Part shown: positions 20,341 to 31,756 of the stretch, in pieces
Layout of the letters: each line of letters begins with the position of its first letter
Position numbering within the stretch: position 1 is the first letter of the stretch
Assembly (NCBI GenBank): GCA_003427395.1
Contig: BFEA01000003.1
Location: 2,435,333-2,479,508 of the forward strand
Length of the DNA stretch: 44,176 nt
Direction: 5' to 3'
DNA from: Chara braunii
Lineage: Eukaryota; Streptophyta; Charophyceae; Charales; Characeae
The notes under the pieces: model-generated
The model's input: only the letters and a program-made list of their open reading frames with translations
The model's database searches: none
What the model was told of the DNA's origin: nothing
Translations under genes and position numbers: made by a program

Positions 20341-22402
20341 GCAGACCAAGGATCTGTTTGTCTTAAAGGAAGGGTGAGCAGAAGTGGGGATAGGGATCAT
20401 TCAGGCTGCTCTCATCGAATTCTCAAGAATGAAAGCAACTAATAGAGCTTGGAAAGAAAAATGCCTGCTAACTGAAATTACCACTACAGAATCCAACATG
20501 GGGGATGACCCGTTTGCAGATTTATTCTGGTTAGAAAAAAAAAGACATGCATTGGGACGTCTGGAGAAACCTGAACAACACAAGCAAGCCGAATGGCTAG
20601 AATGGCTAAAACTAAGAGGCATCATTGACTATAATACAATGACAAAGTTGATCTTTCATTCACTGGTCCTGCGACAGACTAAACCCTTGATTAGGGAACT
20701 TACCCACCCTTTTGAATAAGGGATCAGGTCCCCAAAAGACACCCAAAAGATGTGCTCCTATGCCCTTGAGTACTTTAGGGATATAGTCACCACTCGTAGA
20801 CCGTTTGATAATTTTGATTCATATCTCTCTTTGGACTCCTCCTTCTGGAATAGGACTACAGCACGTATCTCAGCAAAAGCTAGGACTTGCCAGGATGCTC
20901 CAATCACAGAACATGAACTAGCCAGAGTTGTGAAAAGGATGGCAAGTGGGAAATGCCCAAGTCTTGACGGGCTACCGGTAGAATTATTCATTTGTGTCTG
21001 ACCCTCCTTTGCACCATTCCTCTGCCAGATATACAACAACTCTTTTGGGCCAGGCTCCCTTCCTGGGGGGTTTGTCAAGGGGTTGATTTTGCTCCTTTAC
21101 AAAAAGGGAGACATGAAGGAGGTCCGAAACTATCGTCCGATATCAGTTTTGAATGTTACATATAAAATCCTAGCTAAGACATTGGTCATTCGTTTAGCAG
21201 AGGAACTGCCCCTCCTAATTGGATGGGAGCAAGGAACCTTTGTTAAAAGACGCTCTATTTTTGAAAATATCATGACAACGGTTCAAGCCCTGGAAGTTAT
21301 TAACGCAGAAGAGAGAAATGTGGCAGTCTTACTGCTGGATTTGGAAAAGGCCTATGACAAGGTGGGCTGGGCGTTCCTCTCTACCACCTTGTCAAAAATG
21401 AGTTTTGGCCAAGGTTTCATAAACTGGACCAGGGCTGTGTATGCTGAGGCTACTTCAGTGATTATGGTTAATGGGAGATTGTCTGAGGAGTTCCATCTAA
21501 TAAGATCCTTGAGACAAGGGTGTCCTTTGGCCCCCTTGCTCTTCGTACTGCAACTTGAAGTTCTCCTTGACACATAAGTGGTTAACGGGTAGCTGAAAAT
21601 TCAGTAATGAAAATTCTGAAGTGAGAGTTTGGGGCAGTCTGAAAATCCTGAATGGTCCTGAAGTGGTGAAAGGTCCGAAGACCCTAAAAACCACCTGTTT
21701 AGGCAAGCTGCATCCTGAAGTGGTGAAGGGTGTTCTAAAGTGGTGATGAAAAATACGACTATTGTTAACCTTTTCTCCCTTGATAATATTCGCCATAATC
21801 CAAAAATAACAGGACTGTCTCTGTCTCTAACTGTTCAGCGGAAAGGAGGAGCCCTAGCAGATGATCTTACATTAGCTGTTCAAAATTCTCAACCGATACT
21901 TTTATAAGTTAAATTAGTTATAAATGAGTATTGTCTACTCTCTGAGGCCTCAATAAATTGGTCGAAGTCGGTGTACTTCCTTCTAGTAACCTCATACACG
22001 TTGGAGGTGGATTGAGGTCTGCGTCAGATACCGGCTGACAAATCAGAACAATTTTTGGGCATTCTGGTATCTCTGTCAGACTGCTCCACCGCACAAAACC
22101 GCCTACTGGCTGACAAGGTCACCTCTCGAATCAGTCAATGGCTACGTGACCATAACCTCTCTTTTTTTGGGAGAGCTCTCGTTCTGTCTTCGACTGCATT
22201 TTCGCTTCTCTGGTTCGCGCTGTCAATTTGCTTGCTGGGTAAAGAGGCCTATTTGACAATCAAACGGGCGGCAACCAGATATCTTTGGAAACTTTCAGGG
22301 GAAGAGGAACTGGGTTGTATATCAAAGGTTGCTTGGGAAGTTCTCACACAACCTCGATTCGAAGGGGGTTTAGGTATACTAGATCCGCAGGACCAAAACT
22401 GA
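20341..22402 (+). pseudogene. LINE-1 ORF2 reverse transcriptase
   Basis: The N-terminal part has KMASGKCPSLDGLPVELF near 20935 and LLLYKKGDMKEVRNYRPIS near 21090. Motif A is LLDLEKAYDKVGW near 21340 (catalytic Asp). Motif B is RQGCPLAPLLF near 21510. Motif C lies after a ~200-bp insertion and reads LADDLTLAV near 21860, so the ADD residues survive. The thumb and downstream region includes GRALVLSSTA and GGLGILDPQDQ, where it stops at 22402. Stops occur near 20717 and 20999, with frameshifts between. It would copy LINE RNA at the nicked target. Confidence 0.85.
21573..21773 (+). repeat. Short insertion between RT motifs B and C
   Basis: About 200 bp of sequence that cannot be read as reverse transcriptase, containing four variants of CTGAAGTGGTGAA. 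It is flanked by near-duplicates TCTCCTTGACA (21562) and TCTCCCTTGATA (21774) and begins and ends with GGTTAAC/GTTAACC. A small MITE or other short insertion with target duplication is the best reading. The expected coding sequence resumes at IRHNPKITGL. Confidence 0.5.
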
Positions 22403-23579
22403 GTCATTAGCAAAATGGGTCATCAGGGCTATGTTTGACGACCATAATAACAGTGGATACGGCTGGCTGAACATATATTGACAGAGGAATGGTCGTTGAG
22501 CAACTCCTCTGATGTATGGGTATATTGCTTAATCCCTTCCTTTCTAAATAGGAAAATAAAGTCCAAAGTGTGGCAAGGCATCCTTCAGTCATGGAAGAAA
22601 CTGCTTCCCCAACAAATGAGAGCACCAACCACGAAAGAGGAGATAGCCATCCAGATCATCTTCGAAACCTCAACATCCTCCTCCCCAACGAGCAGCAGAT
22701 CTCAGCGACTGATGGAGCAGGGAACTTTGATAGATTATGGATTGAAAAGGGGGTAATTCAAGTGAAACATCTATGGAATTCAACAGAGAACGATTGAATA
22801 TCCCCTAAGGATCTGCGCTGTCTCCTGCCCCGACTGCACTTTGTGGAATTAAAATACAGCAAGATCAGGACAACACTTCCGCCTCACTGGACCAACCTCC
22901 TACAGGCGAACTCAGAGAACTCCACTCAGACATGGCTGCACAACCTGCACTTAAGAGATAATCAAGAAGTGTTATGGAAAGTTATAAGGCCAGATCTCCC
23001 TACAAGCCTTAAGGTAGAAGAATGGGAACTCAGGAACGAGATCACCTCCGGGGCACACTACAGTACCTAGGGGAATTAACACTGGCCTCAACAAGAGGCT
23101 GTGGAGAGGTCAGAATCCTCCCATCGGATGATAACAAGCAAGTTTCATTCTAAGGAGATGCAGCTGGGTTCTGAGTGGAGCCCTCCTTACTGGGATGGAA
23201 AAATGTACAGCAGGGAAGGTGGGAAGCCAAGGACCTCCCCTTGGTGCGGTATTCAACCAAACAAGGAGTGAGATGTTTTCGTCAGACTAGGCTCGAAACT
23301 CCAAAATCTGTGGCAGAGAAGAGATTTACTAAGATTAAGGGTCCGCAGGCCACACAACCAGAATGGATGAACTTGTGGAGAGCTCTATCAAGGATTCCCT
23401 CTTAGAGATCGGCCAGTCTGACATGGTTACAATCACTAATGGTTGTCCCAACAACTCTTTGGCTGTCCCAAAAGGGAATGAGTATTTCTTTCACATGCAC
23501 GAGATGTAATTGGGGATGGGAGTCAAACTCCCACCTGTGAGCAGAATGCCCACTGGCAGATGAAGTCTGGCAGTGGTGG
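22403..23579 (+). pseudogene. LINE-1 ORF2 region after RT, with zf-RVT-like end
   Basis: Low-conservation linker in several frames. Then, near 23490-23580, a Cys-rich motif appears, CTRCNWGWESNSHL and ECPLADEVWQWW, with a stop between. This resembles the zinc-binding domain found after reverse transcriptase in plant LINEs. The Trp-Gln-Trp-Trp codons are cut by the LTR starting at 23580. Confidence 0.6.
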
Positions 23580-24313
23580 TGTGACGAACCATTTTCTGTA
23601 ATTGCACGACTTTCTGCGTGGAGCTGCCTGGGGAAATGAGACGGGTCGGATGGGTAAGTTCCGGGAAGATGGGTCGGGCGGGCAAATTGCATGGACGCCC
23701 TCGTTTCTTTTCGTTTTCTGCTAGGAGTTGTGGAATTGGTGTCGGAAAAATCCCGTGCCAACTGTTGGGTAACCGCGCCTTCGCGAGCGCGAGAAATAAT
23801 TGTACCATAGCTTCTTTCTTGTTATGCTGTGAGCATTGGGAATTTTTGCGCGATCATCGCGCGGGAATACGGTTTTTGAATTTTCAACTGATGTCGAGCC
23901 CCCACGGACCCGTGAAATTGTTTTTCTTTCTACTTTTTCGGAATTTTCTTTCGTAATTAAGACTTAGGTACTCTGAATTTTGTTACGCCACGCTTGCGCG
24001 CATCTTACTGCGTTGGGAACTGGGCTCTGACTGGATCACGCCCTTAATCCTGTGTAGCTATCGTTTTTCGCGGGCATGACTGTAACTGTATCTTTCTTCC
24101 TTCTTGGTTTCCTCATGTTTACCCGCCTTCTCCTTCTTCCTCGCCGCGCATACTTTGTTCTAATTGGTCGGAGCGCCTGCATGACCGGATCGATGCGTGG
24201 AGTGTGGCTACGCCCCCCACGCCGCGGCTTGGCCATGCAGACGTAGACACTTTCTCTCTTCTCCTCTTGTCCTCCTGGGCTTAATCCCGTACCTTTCATG
24301 CAGGCGTGCATGC

Positions 24314-24411
24314 TATAAATTTTGCAAACACGATTAGTTTGCTCTCTAAGAATTTCGAGGTTAGCACGATCAGTGAGGGTCAGCTAAACGAGCAAGTTTT
24401 TGAAGGTGAGT
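24314..24411 (+). promoter_or_regulatory. LTR core promoter (TATA) and splice-donor-like site
   Basis: TGCTATAAATTTTGCAA (TATAAA at 24314-24319) and AAG/GTGAGTAAG at 24403-24413. Both are in the same positions as in the other LTRs. The donor-like site here is a near-perfect consensus. Confidence 0.6.
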
Positions 24412-24577
24412 AAGTGCGAGAGTTGGGCGATCCGACGAGCCGGTGCTGAGTATGCGGGGTTGACGTGCGGGCCGTAACGGACTGTGGCGCACGGGCGAAC
24501 CCTGGCTTGCATATTTGGAGTAAGCGGGGTGACAACTCTGTGTGGATGCGAGGCGACAGACTGCCTGCATCGGGGGT

Positions 24578-24579
24578 AG

Positions 24580-24636
<57 letters not shown>

Positions 24637-24656
24637 TAGAGAGAGAGAGAGAGAGC
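24578..24656. repeat. (GATA)n then (GA)n microsatellite in LTR
   Basis: About 14 GATA units followed by a short GA run, at the site where the other LTRs carry pure GA/CT. Frames through it are repeats only. Confidence 0.95.
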
Positions 24657-25268
24657 AGTTGTGGGTGTGGGATGAGGTTCTTTCCTTTGTCCCTTTCTTT
24701 CCTTTGTTCATCTATACAATTTTGGATCCGGATATGGTCGATTTTATCGTTGCATTTTTTGGACTTCTCTTGTAAATCGCCTCGAATTTTCCTTGTCGTT
24801 TTAACTTCGTATGGATGCATGGAATGAATGTGAATTCCCTTCTTTTAGCGATCTTTTCGGATTTCCAATCTTGATTTGCGATGCCTGTTTCGTCTATGTC
24901 TATTGTTCACTTGCGTGAGCTATACGCTCAGATCTGATTGAAAACGCTCGTTATGGATGTTTGGGGTTAGTCGTTAACTTTCGATCACAAAGAGTGTTGT
25001 GAGAAGTTGATTATCCTATACCTTCCTTCCTCCTTTTCGTCACATGTATGGAATGGAATGATCGGATCTCACCCGACGTAGCGGGGATAGGATATTTGCC
25101 TGTATGCCCAACGCGATCGGCACACCGAACCAACCCGCTGTTTCTCATGTGCGCGCTCGCGTACGATCGTGATATCGGGGAAGCTGAGTCGCCACATATG
25201 CGCTCGTCTGCGTGAGTCACCCATGGACCACGTATAAGGATGCAGGGGACCGAGCTTGCTAAACAGAT

Positions 25269-25696
25269 ATGGCTGTGGAATTTCCCTCTTGGATGTCCGA
25301 TCGTGAGAGCCTGAGGGACCCGGAATATCGCGAATACTGGGAAAGTGAACACTCAGACGGCGGGGAGACTTAAGAGATCTGGAATTCCCCTGTCCGATAG
25401 AGAACGATCGATTGTGCGCAAGGGACTTTCACTGCGACATAACTAACGATCGTAGGGGCCCCGACTATCCGGATACTTATAACACGCAATATTTCATGTC
25501 CCCAGGCTTCGTCGTTATAACTACCTGTTTCCCTCCCTTTCACCTCCTCCTTCCATATCGCCAACTCACGGTGGTGCCGTGGAACTCCATAGCCCGTTAT
25601 TGGCCCTGCATACCGTGCGAAAAGTGTCGCCGGCACCAGGCATACCGAGCCTCGGAAATCGCTCGGCGAGCACGACCGGAAGTCGAGCGGCGCTGA
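25269..25696 (+). pseudogene. ORF0 of the lone LTR (one frameshift)
   Basis: An ATG at 25269 opens MAVEFPSWMSDRESLRDPEY, shared with the copies at 43242 and 32160. The frame ends at 25371. The protein resumes one frame over, with EFPCPIENDRLCARDF, ITTCFPPFH, VPWNSIARYWP, PCEKCRR and a basic Arg-rich tail ending at TGA 25694-25696. Four Cys (PC-x7-C and PC-x2-C) are conserved with the copy in element 2. The predicted product is about 140 residues. No known domain is recognised. It may bind metal or nucleic acid. Confidence 0.6.
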
Positions 25697-25697
25697 C

Positions 25698-26004
25698 AAT
25701 TGGTCGAACCGCGCGACCAACTGTGAAGGCGAAACTAGAGAAGATGGTGATTACCATTTTCAGGCTTGAAAATTGAGTTCGTTGGCAGGGGCAATGTTGT
25801 TGGGATTTTGTTTGAGAATGCAAGAGTGTTTAGATCTGTCGGTACTGTGATTGTGGAAGAGTACCCCGGGATCTTTAGTTTGGGATGCACTGCGCATGCC
25901 ATCTGCCTTATGCTACACGACGTCTGCGGCTTTCCTTCCGTGTACAAAACACGAAAGGTGGCCTGCCTTCCTTCGTATGAGAATTAAAGCGCCAAGTATG
26001 ACCT
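25698..26004 (+). mobile_element. hAT transposase fragment (DUF659-like)
   Basis: The frame at 25766-25987 reads VGRGNVVGILFENAR, then EEYPGIFSLGCTAHAICLML. This matches the DUF659/hAT signature in which an N-V-V...D-N-A block is followed by E-x-Y-P-x-I-F...C-A-A-H-C...L-M-L. The expected catalytic-type Asp before Asn reads Glu here (FEN). Only about 70 codons are present, and the LTR tail resumes at about 26005, so this is a fragment inserted into the LTR. An inverted repeat TTGGTCG/CGACCAA lies at 25701-25721. Confidence 0.65.
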
Positions 26005-26175
26005 GCACCTACCCTCTTGTGCATTTACCCCCGGAACTTGCCACAAGAGATCTCAGTTCCGACCTGGGACTCCACCCCCACTTTCCTAAAATCCTTGGCA
26101 CACCCCCTTTTCGCACTTCCAGGCCCCCATCCCTCTCCGATCAGGAAGTCACGTTGGGCGTGAGGTTTGGGCGTC

Positions 26176-26555
26176 ACAGTGGCAAAACTCTGACCGGTAA
26201 AACTTTCCCCCGGGGAGATGAGTGGATCATCTATGGAATCCTGCCCAACTCAACAGGAAAGTTGTACAAAGGATGGGGGTACGTGGCACTAATGTGCAGA
26301 GGCGTAATTTTGCAAGAGATCTGGTGCGTCTGCAATGCTAAAGTGTTCAAAGGCGAGCGTCTCCCACTGCAACAACAACAAAGACAGATTAGGAATAACA
26401 TTAGATGTATGATTCGGGCAGACTTGAAGGGAGGTGAAGGCCGTCCAAAGAGAAGCCCCTACTGGTTTCATAAAACCTGGGCACACGACAATAAGTTTAC
26501 AGCAGTCTCGGCAGAAGGGAAAATGACTATCTCAAACTGGCTAAGTCCATCATAG
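26176..26555 (+). pseudogene. LINE-1 ORF2 C-terminal block
   Basis: After the LTR, LINE sequence resumes as GKTLTGKTF, WIIYGILPNSTGKLY, ILQEIWCVCNAKVFKGERLP and ISNWLSPS, then TAG at 26553-26555. This resembles the last part of plant LINE ORF2, in which a Trp-containing helix precedes N-A-x-V-F. The frame upstream within the LTR is continuous by chance. Confidence 0.6.
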
Positions 26556-27004
26556 ATATGCCGCTGATACAATCAGGAATGGATTGTGGTAGGCAAGCTG
26601 TTCATAGAGGTGTTCGAGTTAGACCCTCAGGAGCCTTTGCCAGCCCTCCCCTCGCCTATAAGGACTGCAAACATCAGGAGATCACTCAGATTGTTTCAGG
26701 TCCTTTTGTAGAGCTTGAAGTGTTTTCTTTTTTGGGCTGAATTAACAGGATTGCAGGCTGTGTTTGAGGAGGGGCCTCACCTGGCTCTTATGAGCCCTCC
26801 TCATTACCCAACACGCAAAAGAGGCGTTGCAAGTGGAAAACTCAAAGGAATCAGAACCAGAATCAAAATCAGATGAAAACTTTGAACTAGAACTGACTTC
26901 TCTTTAGACAATACCCGCCCGATCACTGGCCCCCAAGTCATCAACACGCTTCCTGGGGCAAGTCGAAACAACATAAACAGACGGAGACTGCACAAACATA
27001 ACAA
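26556..27004 (+). other. LINE-1 3' region and start of LINE-2
   Basis: No convincing ORF. A short acidic Ser/Glu stretch (26820-26907, ending TAG) could be the tail of a LINE-2 first ORF, but no RNA-binding or zinc motif precedes it. No poly-A tail clearly marks the end of LINE-1. Confidence 0.35.
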
Positions 27005-27965
27005 GTGGAGATGCAAGCCCAACCAATGATGGAGTGTGCAGTATATCATCCACCCCCGCCGCCACCCCCACCAGCACCGCCCCCCGACCCCGGGGTACAA
27101 CCTCCACTCAGACGCCCTCCACAGTGGATGCGAGAAATTACTCGTGTGGACCTGGACATTAGAGCACTCAACCTCAATGGTCTGGCCCAAGCCTCTCAGG
27201 AGAAAAAAAATGCAATTTGGAAGATGTTTAGAGTAGAAGGTGCAACTTCCTGGCCGGATGCTATCTGTGTGCAAGAAACACATCTGACACACTCACCCAC
27301 TCACAAAGCCAAGGAAAAATGGATCTGGCCGTTTGGGTCCTTCTCGGCCCCGGCGAAGTCGGGCGCGTCCACAGGGGTCGCCATTTGGATCCCCCCCTCG
27401 CCGAGACTGACCCCGCTGGACTACGAGTACGACCGCCACAATGGGAGATGGGTGTACCTAAGAGCAATGTTGAGGGAGGAGGAGATTGGCATAGTGAATG
27501 TATATGGTCCAAATGATCCTCTGGAAAGAGTAGACTTCCTACATCATCTCCAGCAAGAGCTCCCGACAGGCCCGCCCCTCGTCATAGTAGGGGACTTTAA
27601 TATCACCCGGGACCCCCTCATGGATAGGAGGTCCACCACTGCCTCGCAGGGACAATCACACCCCCAGGAAAGGTGGGCCCCAGATGTCGATATGCTCTCT
27701 AGGTTTACGGTCACCCTGAGGCAAAGATGCATATAGAATATTGCACCCCATGAAACGAGCATACACATGCGTAGATCTAGAGGTCCAACAGGCAGATCCA
27801 ATTATAGGATAGACTTCTTCCTCATCTCGGAAGAACTGGTGGGGACACTACCACTAGCAGTGATCATGGCCTTCAACCCCTGTAAATCTTTCGATCACAG
27901 AGGAATTGTTCTAGGCCTCTCATTCCACTCAGTCATTGAAAAAGGCCCCAACTTTTATAAATTCA
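27005..27965 (+). pseudogene. LINE-2 ORF2 endonuclease domain
   Basis: The ATG at 27005 starts a Met/Gln stretch and a Pro-rich segment (27048-27090), then RVDLDIRALNLNGL, AICVQETHL (catalytic Glu), IVNVYGPND and VIVGDFNITRD. After a TAG at 27734-27736, the frame that starts at 27767 carries NYRIDFFLISEELV and KSFDHRGIVLGL. All expected APE-type catalytic motifs can be found. The Pro-rich leader is unlike LINE-1. Confidence 0.85.
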
Positions 27966-30110
27966 ATACCTCGTTGCTTAAGTTGTCAACCTTGAAAAAC
28001 CTCATCAATGAATTCTGGCGGTACTGGGAATCAAGGAGGGTCACAACAACCTCAAAGGTGGATTGGTTTAATGAAGGGGTGGCACAGCTAAGGGAGCTGA
28101 TTAAGAAATTTTCCATTAATTACGTGAGAGAAAAAAAAGCAGTGCTCGATAACCTGTTGAACGAACAGGAAAATTGGGACACCAAGCTACAGTCTGATCC
28201 CCTAGATGACGCAACCTATCATAGGCTACAGGCCGCCAGAGAACACCTTCAGACCTATTTGGTTGCCCAAGCCGAGGCATGGCGCGTTCAAACACGCATA
28301 CGGAAACAAGACACAGATGGCACGATGGCGAAAACATTCTTCCGGAAGGCTAAAGCTAGAAGCAGTGGTATCCTCCCTTCGTCACCCTTTCGATAGTTCA
28401 ATCCCTTATGCCATTAACGCATACTCTATTGTAGACTATGCGGCACAATATTACCAAAGGCTTTACGCCTCCGAGTCAGCCCAGTGGGGGACACAAAGGC
28501 TGGCAGAAGCAAGGCAATCAATGCTGGAACGTCTGCCAGCAATGTTGTCTACAACCCAATGCGATCAGTTGGAAGCCCCGTTGTCAACAGACGAGTTGTT
28601 GGAAGCACTGAGGGACATGGAAGATGAAAAGACCCCGGGCCTCGACTCCTTCCCGAAAGAGTTCTGGCTACAAAACTGGGTCACCTTCCAAAACAGTATA
28701 GAGGCATATGTGCAAGCGGTCCAGACAGAAGGGTCCTTTGGTGATCTGATCTCCCAGGGGGTGACCACACTGCTGTATAAAAAAGGGGATAAAGATGACG
28801 TTAGGAACTACAGGCCAGTCACGCTCCTCCCCTTACCTTACAAAATTGTGTCCAAAGCACTTACTAACCGCTTGCTCCCACATATGAAGCACCCGATCTT
28901 CGAGGACCAAACGGGATTCATGCCCCAACATAACATTCAGGATAACGTCCTCCTCGTAAACGATACAATTAAATATGCCAGACAACATCGAAAAGAGACT
29001 GCTATCTTGCTCATAGACTTCGAGAAGGCCTATGACCACGTGGACTGGGATTTCATGGATGCCTGCCCGCAGAAAATGAAGTTTGGCGCCTCCTTCAGAG
29101 CATGGGTATCAACCATGCACAAGTCCGCCATAACGAATATCATGGTAAATAAACACCTCTGCCCCCTGTTCTCTCTCCAAAGATTGGTGAGGCAAGGTGA
29201 CCCCGTTCCTCTTTGTGTTGGTGATGGAAGCATTGGCAGCAATGATCAGGGCCAACCTGGACATTGAAAGGATAGACATTCCGGAATTGCCCCCGCAATC
29301 GATACCGGTGACATCCCTTTTCGCCGATGACCTGACGGTCCTCATCAACGCCTCGGAGGCGTCCCTTAGAGCACTGACAGACACAATCCATACCTTCGCC
29401 ATCGCAGCGGACATGAAGGTCAACTGGGGGACTAAGACGGAAGGCTGGTGGCTTTCTCCACAAAACTCCCAACCCCCGCAAAACCCGCCGGTCAACTGGA
29501 GAACGCATGAGGAGGCAATCAGGATTTTGGGAATCCGTCTTACAGCGCTGGGACCCCGGCTAGACCACGGATAAGCGTTGGTCCAAACAACCCTGCAAAG
29601 ACTGGCCAAATGGGACTGCCTACCCACTTCGTTGGTGGGCAGGGCGCTTGCAATAAACAACGCTGTCCTGGCCACCATATGGTACAAAACAGCATAATGA
29701 TTCTAGCAGATTCCCACGAAGCAACTGGTGTACATGCGAGAGGCACTGCCGCACTGACAGCCTACCTGTGGAGAAACGATCATGACAAAACGAAATGCAT
29801 CAAAAGAGTGGCATGGAAGTACATCACCCAACCGAAGGCGGTAGGGGGATTGGGTATCCTCGACCCGGGTGACGAAATTAGAGCGCTGGTGTTTAAAATA
29901 ATTACTCACCTGCTGCTCGCGAATGACGTTCCGTGGCAGCCCCTGGCGTATATTCAACGGTCACACCTGGCTCCTCCCTCTCCCCCTCACCACCCGATCC
30001 ACCTCCTCACCTGGCTGGTCAATGCAGCATGGTCCTTACTGAGTCCCCCAAGGCGTAAGAGGGATGGATCGCCCTAGAACAGGATCAAATAGGATCTTAA
30101 GAACGACCTC
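27966..30110 (+). pseudogene. LINE-2 ORF2 reverse transcriptase
   Basis: A frameshift near 28370 separates the linker (ending SSGILPSSPFR) from the polymerase. DMEDEKTPGLDSFPKEFW, LLYKKGDKDDVRNYRP, the motif A segment ILLIDFEKAYDHVDW near 29020 and RLVRQGDP near 29190 follow. A frameshift inside motif B moves reading to PFLFVLVMEAL and motif C SLFADDLTVL near 29320. After a TAA near 29574, the thumb region continues to WKYITQPKAVGGLGILDPG near 29850. It keeps all catalytic Asp residues despite the frameshifts. Confidence 0.9.
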
Positions 30111-30751
30111 ATGTGGACCACAATGGTAGAACTGTGGAGACAGATGGGGCCAATCCAAAAGCCCCCTGCACTGAGATGACAAGAGTTGTGGCGACAGCCT
30201 ATGTTCGGAAACCCGAACATCTGTGACGCTGCAGGAGATCCATCCTCGCTATCGACCAGCTCCCACTGGCTCACATGGGTGAAAAACGGGATTTTTACTG
30301 TGGGGGACTTGGGGGATAGTCACGCAGGAACATGGAAATCGTCACAACAACTGCAGCCCACCCTCAAAAAAATGAAAAGGCTGCATGACAAACTGCACCA
30401 ACTCCGTTCAGCAGTCCCACCACCATGGGTGGTTACGTTGCAACATGGACCATCGATAAGGACCCACGATCGGGTGACTCAATCCACCCCGAACCAAATC
30501 CCGATGGTTATCTACAGAGTACTCGATGCCACCCACAAAGGTATGTGGTTGCAGACCTTCGAACCGGACGTTCCAGGGGCTAGATGGACTCCCCTAAAGA
30601 GGGCTCCTATCCTGGACCGTACAAGTCAAGAGGAAGGACTCACTAGAATTAGAGTGGTAGGATCTGAGGATACGGGATTCTATGCATATGAAATGTCCAC
30701 CCCGGTAGAGCCCTACCTTTTGATTCTGACGAATGGGAGTGGAAAGGGCGT
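30111..30751 (+). pseudogene. LINE-2 ORF2 region after RT
   Basis: Open from about 30186, it reads through HWLTWVKNGIFTVGDL and later QTFEPDVPGARWTPLK with no recognised domain. It is the counterpart of 22403-23400 in LINE-1. It ends at the LTR junction at 30751. The last codons of the open frame (to 30773) are LTR. Confidence 0.6.
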
Positions 30752-31530
30752 TGTGACAAACTATCTTCTGTAATCGTGCGACTTCCTGCGCTGGGCTACT
30801 GTGAGGAAACGGAAAGGTCTTGATGGGTGACGGGGCGCAAGCGGGATCGGAGGGGCAAGTTGCCTGGATGCCCTCACTTCTTTTTTCGTTTTCGATGGAG
30901 TTGTCGGGCCAGTGCCGGGAAGGTCCCGCGCCGACAATTAAGTAATGGCGCCCTAGCGAGCGCGAGAAATAACGGTTGCCATAGCTTCTTTCTTGTTCTG
31001 CTATGCGCACGAGGAATTTTGGCGCGATCAGCGCGCAGGGATTTTCATTTTTTTTTAAATTTGAACTAAGGTCGAACCTTCCCCGCAGGCTCTCGGAATT
31101 GTTTTTCTTTTCTTTCCTTCTTTTTTCCCTTCGGGACTTTCTCTTGCAATTAGGATTTAGACTAGGAATTTAGGCACTTTGTAATTTGGCGGCACGACGC
31201 TTCTTGCTCGCACGCGCCCTGACCCGACAGGGTTTAGGCTCTGAATCCATCTGCGCCTTAATCCAGTGTGTAACTGTAGTTTTTGGCGGGCGTAATTGCA
31301 ACCGTAATCATCTTGTTCTTGATGGCCTTTTTCCTTCTTTTCCGCCTCGTCTTTGCATGCACACTCTTCCTCTACTCTGAGTGGTTCCCACGGTTGCATG
31401 CCCGGTTCGATGCGTGGAGAGAGGCTTCGTCCCCCGCGCCGAGGCCGGGGCATGCAGACGTAGGCACTCCCTCCCTTCTCTTTCTCATCACTTGGTGCTA
31501 ATCCCATATCCCTCGCACAAGCATGCATGC

Positions 31531-31624
31531 TATAAATTTCGCAAGTGTGATTAGTTCTCTCTCTAACCTACTTGGGAGTTAGCGCGGTCGAGAGGATCGG
31601 CTAACGAGCAGAAAGACGGTGCGT
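31531..31624 (+). promoter_or_regulatory. LTR core promoter (TATA) with altered donor-like site
   Basis: TATAAATTTCGCAAG (TATAAA at 31531-31536) is conserved. The donor position reads GTGCGTAG at 31619-31626, one base away from GTGAGTAG in the other LTRs. Confidence 0.55.
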
Positions 31625-31694
31625 AGAGAGTCGGGCAATCCGACCAGCTGGCGTTGAGTGCGCGGGGTTGATGCGTGGCCGCGACGGACTGCCC

Positions 31695-31695
<1 letters not shown>

Positions 31696-31755
<60 letters not shown>
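31696..31755. repeat. (GA)n microsatellite in LTR
   Basis: A pure GA run at the shared LTR position. It overlaps Glu-Arg and Ser-Leu frames that are not genes. Confidence 0.95.

Positions 31756-31756
<1 letters not shown>

Larger units (their letters stand above)
23580..26175 (+). repeat. Lone LTR of the same Ty3/gypsy family, inside LINE-1
   Basis: It starts TGTGACGAAC, runs through the shared TATA, donor-like site, simple-repeat position and ORF0, and ends with the conserved tail and CGTCACA at about 26175. LINE-1 coding sequence lies immediately on both sides, and GTGG occurs at both junctions. No gag or pol is present, so a solo LTR left by recombination is the simplest view. Its terminal TTTGGGCGTCACA differs from the 5' LTR ends of the two elements and resembles the internal end before the 3' LTRs, so the exact right boundary is uncertain. 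It is the most diverged LTR here. Confidence 0.7.
15466..26555 (+). mobile_element. L1-type LINE, LINE-1 (degenerate, interrupted)
   Basis: A first ORF with an RNA-binding-like region and zinc-knuckle remnant, then a second ORF with apurinic endonuclease, reverse transcriptase, a Cys-rich zf-RVT-like end and a C-terminal block. This is the L1-type layout. The 5' end is uncertain. Three insertions break it: 17254-18723, about 21573-21773, and 23580-26175. The LINE reading resumes after each. Many stops and frameshifts show it is dead. Confidence 0.85.
27005..30751 (+). mobile_element. L1-type LINE, LINE-2 (5' truncated, cut by element 2)
   Basis: Endonuclease and reverse transcriptase of the same clade as LINE-1, with fewer lesions. 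It ends at 30751 where the LTR of element 2 begins, so its zf-RVT end and 3' UTR are missing from here. They do not reappear after 43385 within the window. Confidence 0.85.

Noticed and set aside
24578-24656. GATA tract and other tandem repeats as a CRISPR array
   Set aside because: Units are contiguous simple repeats without spacers, in a eukaryotic transposon setting.
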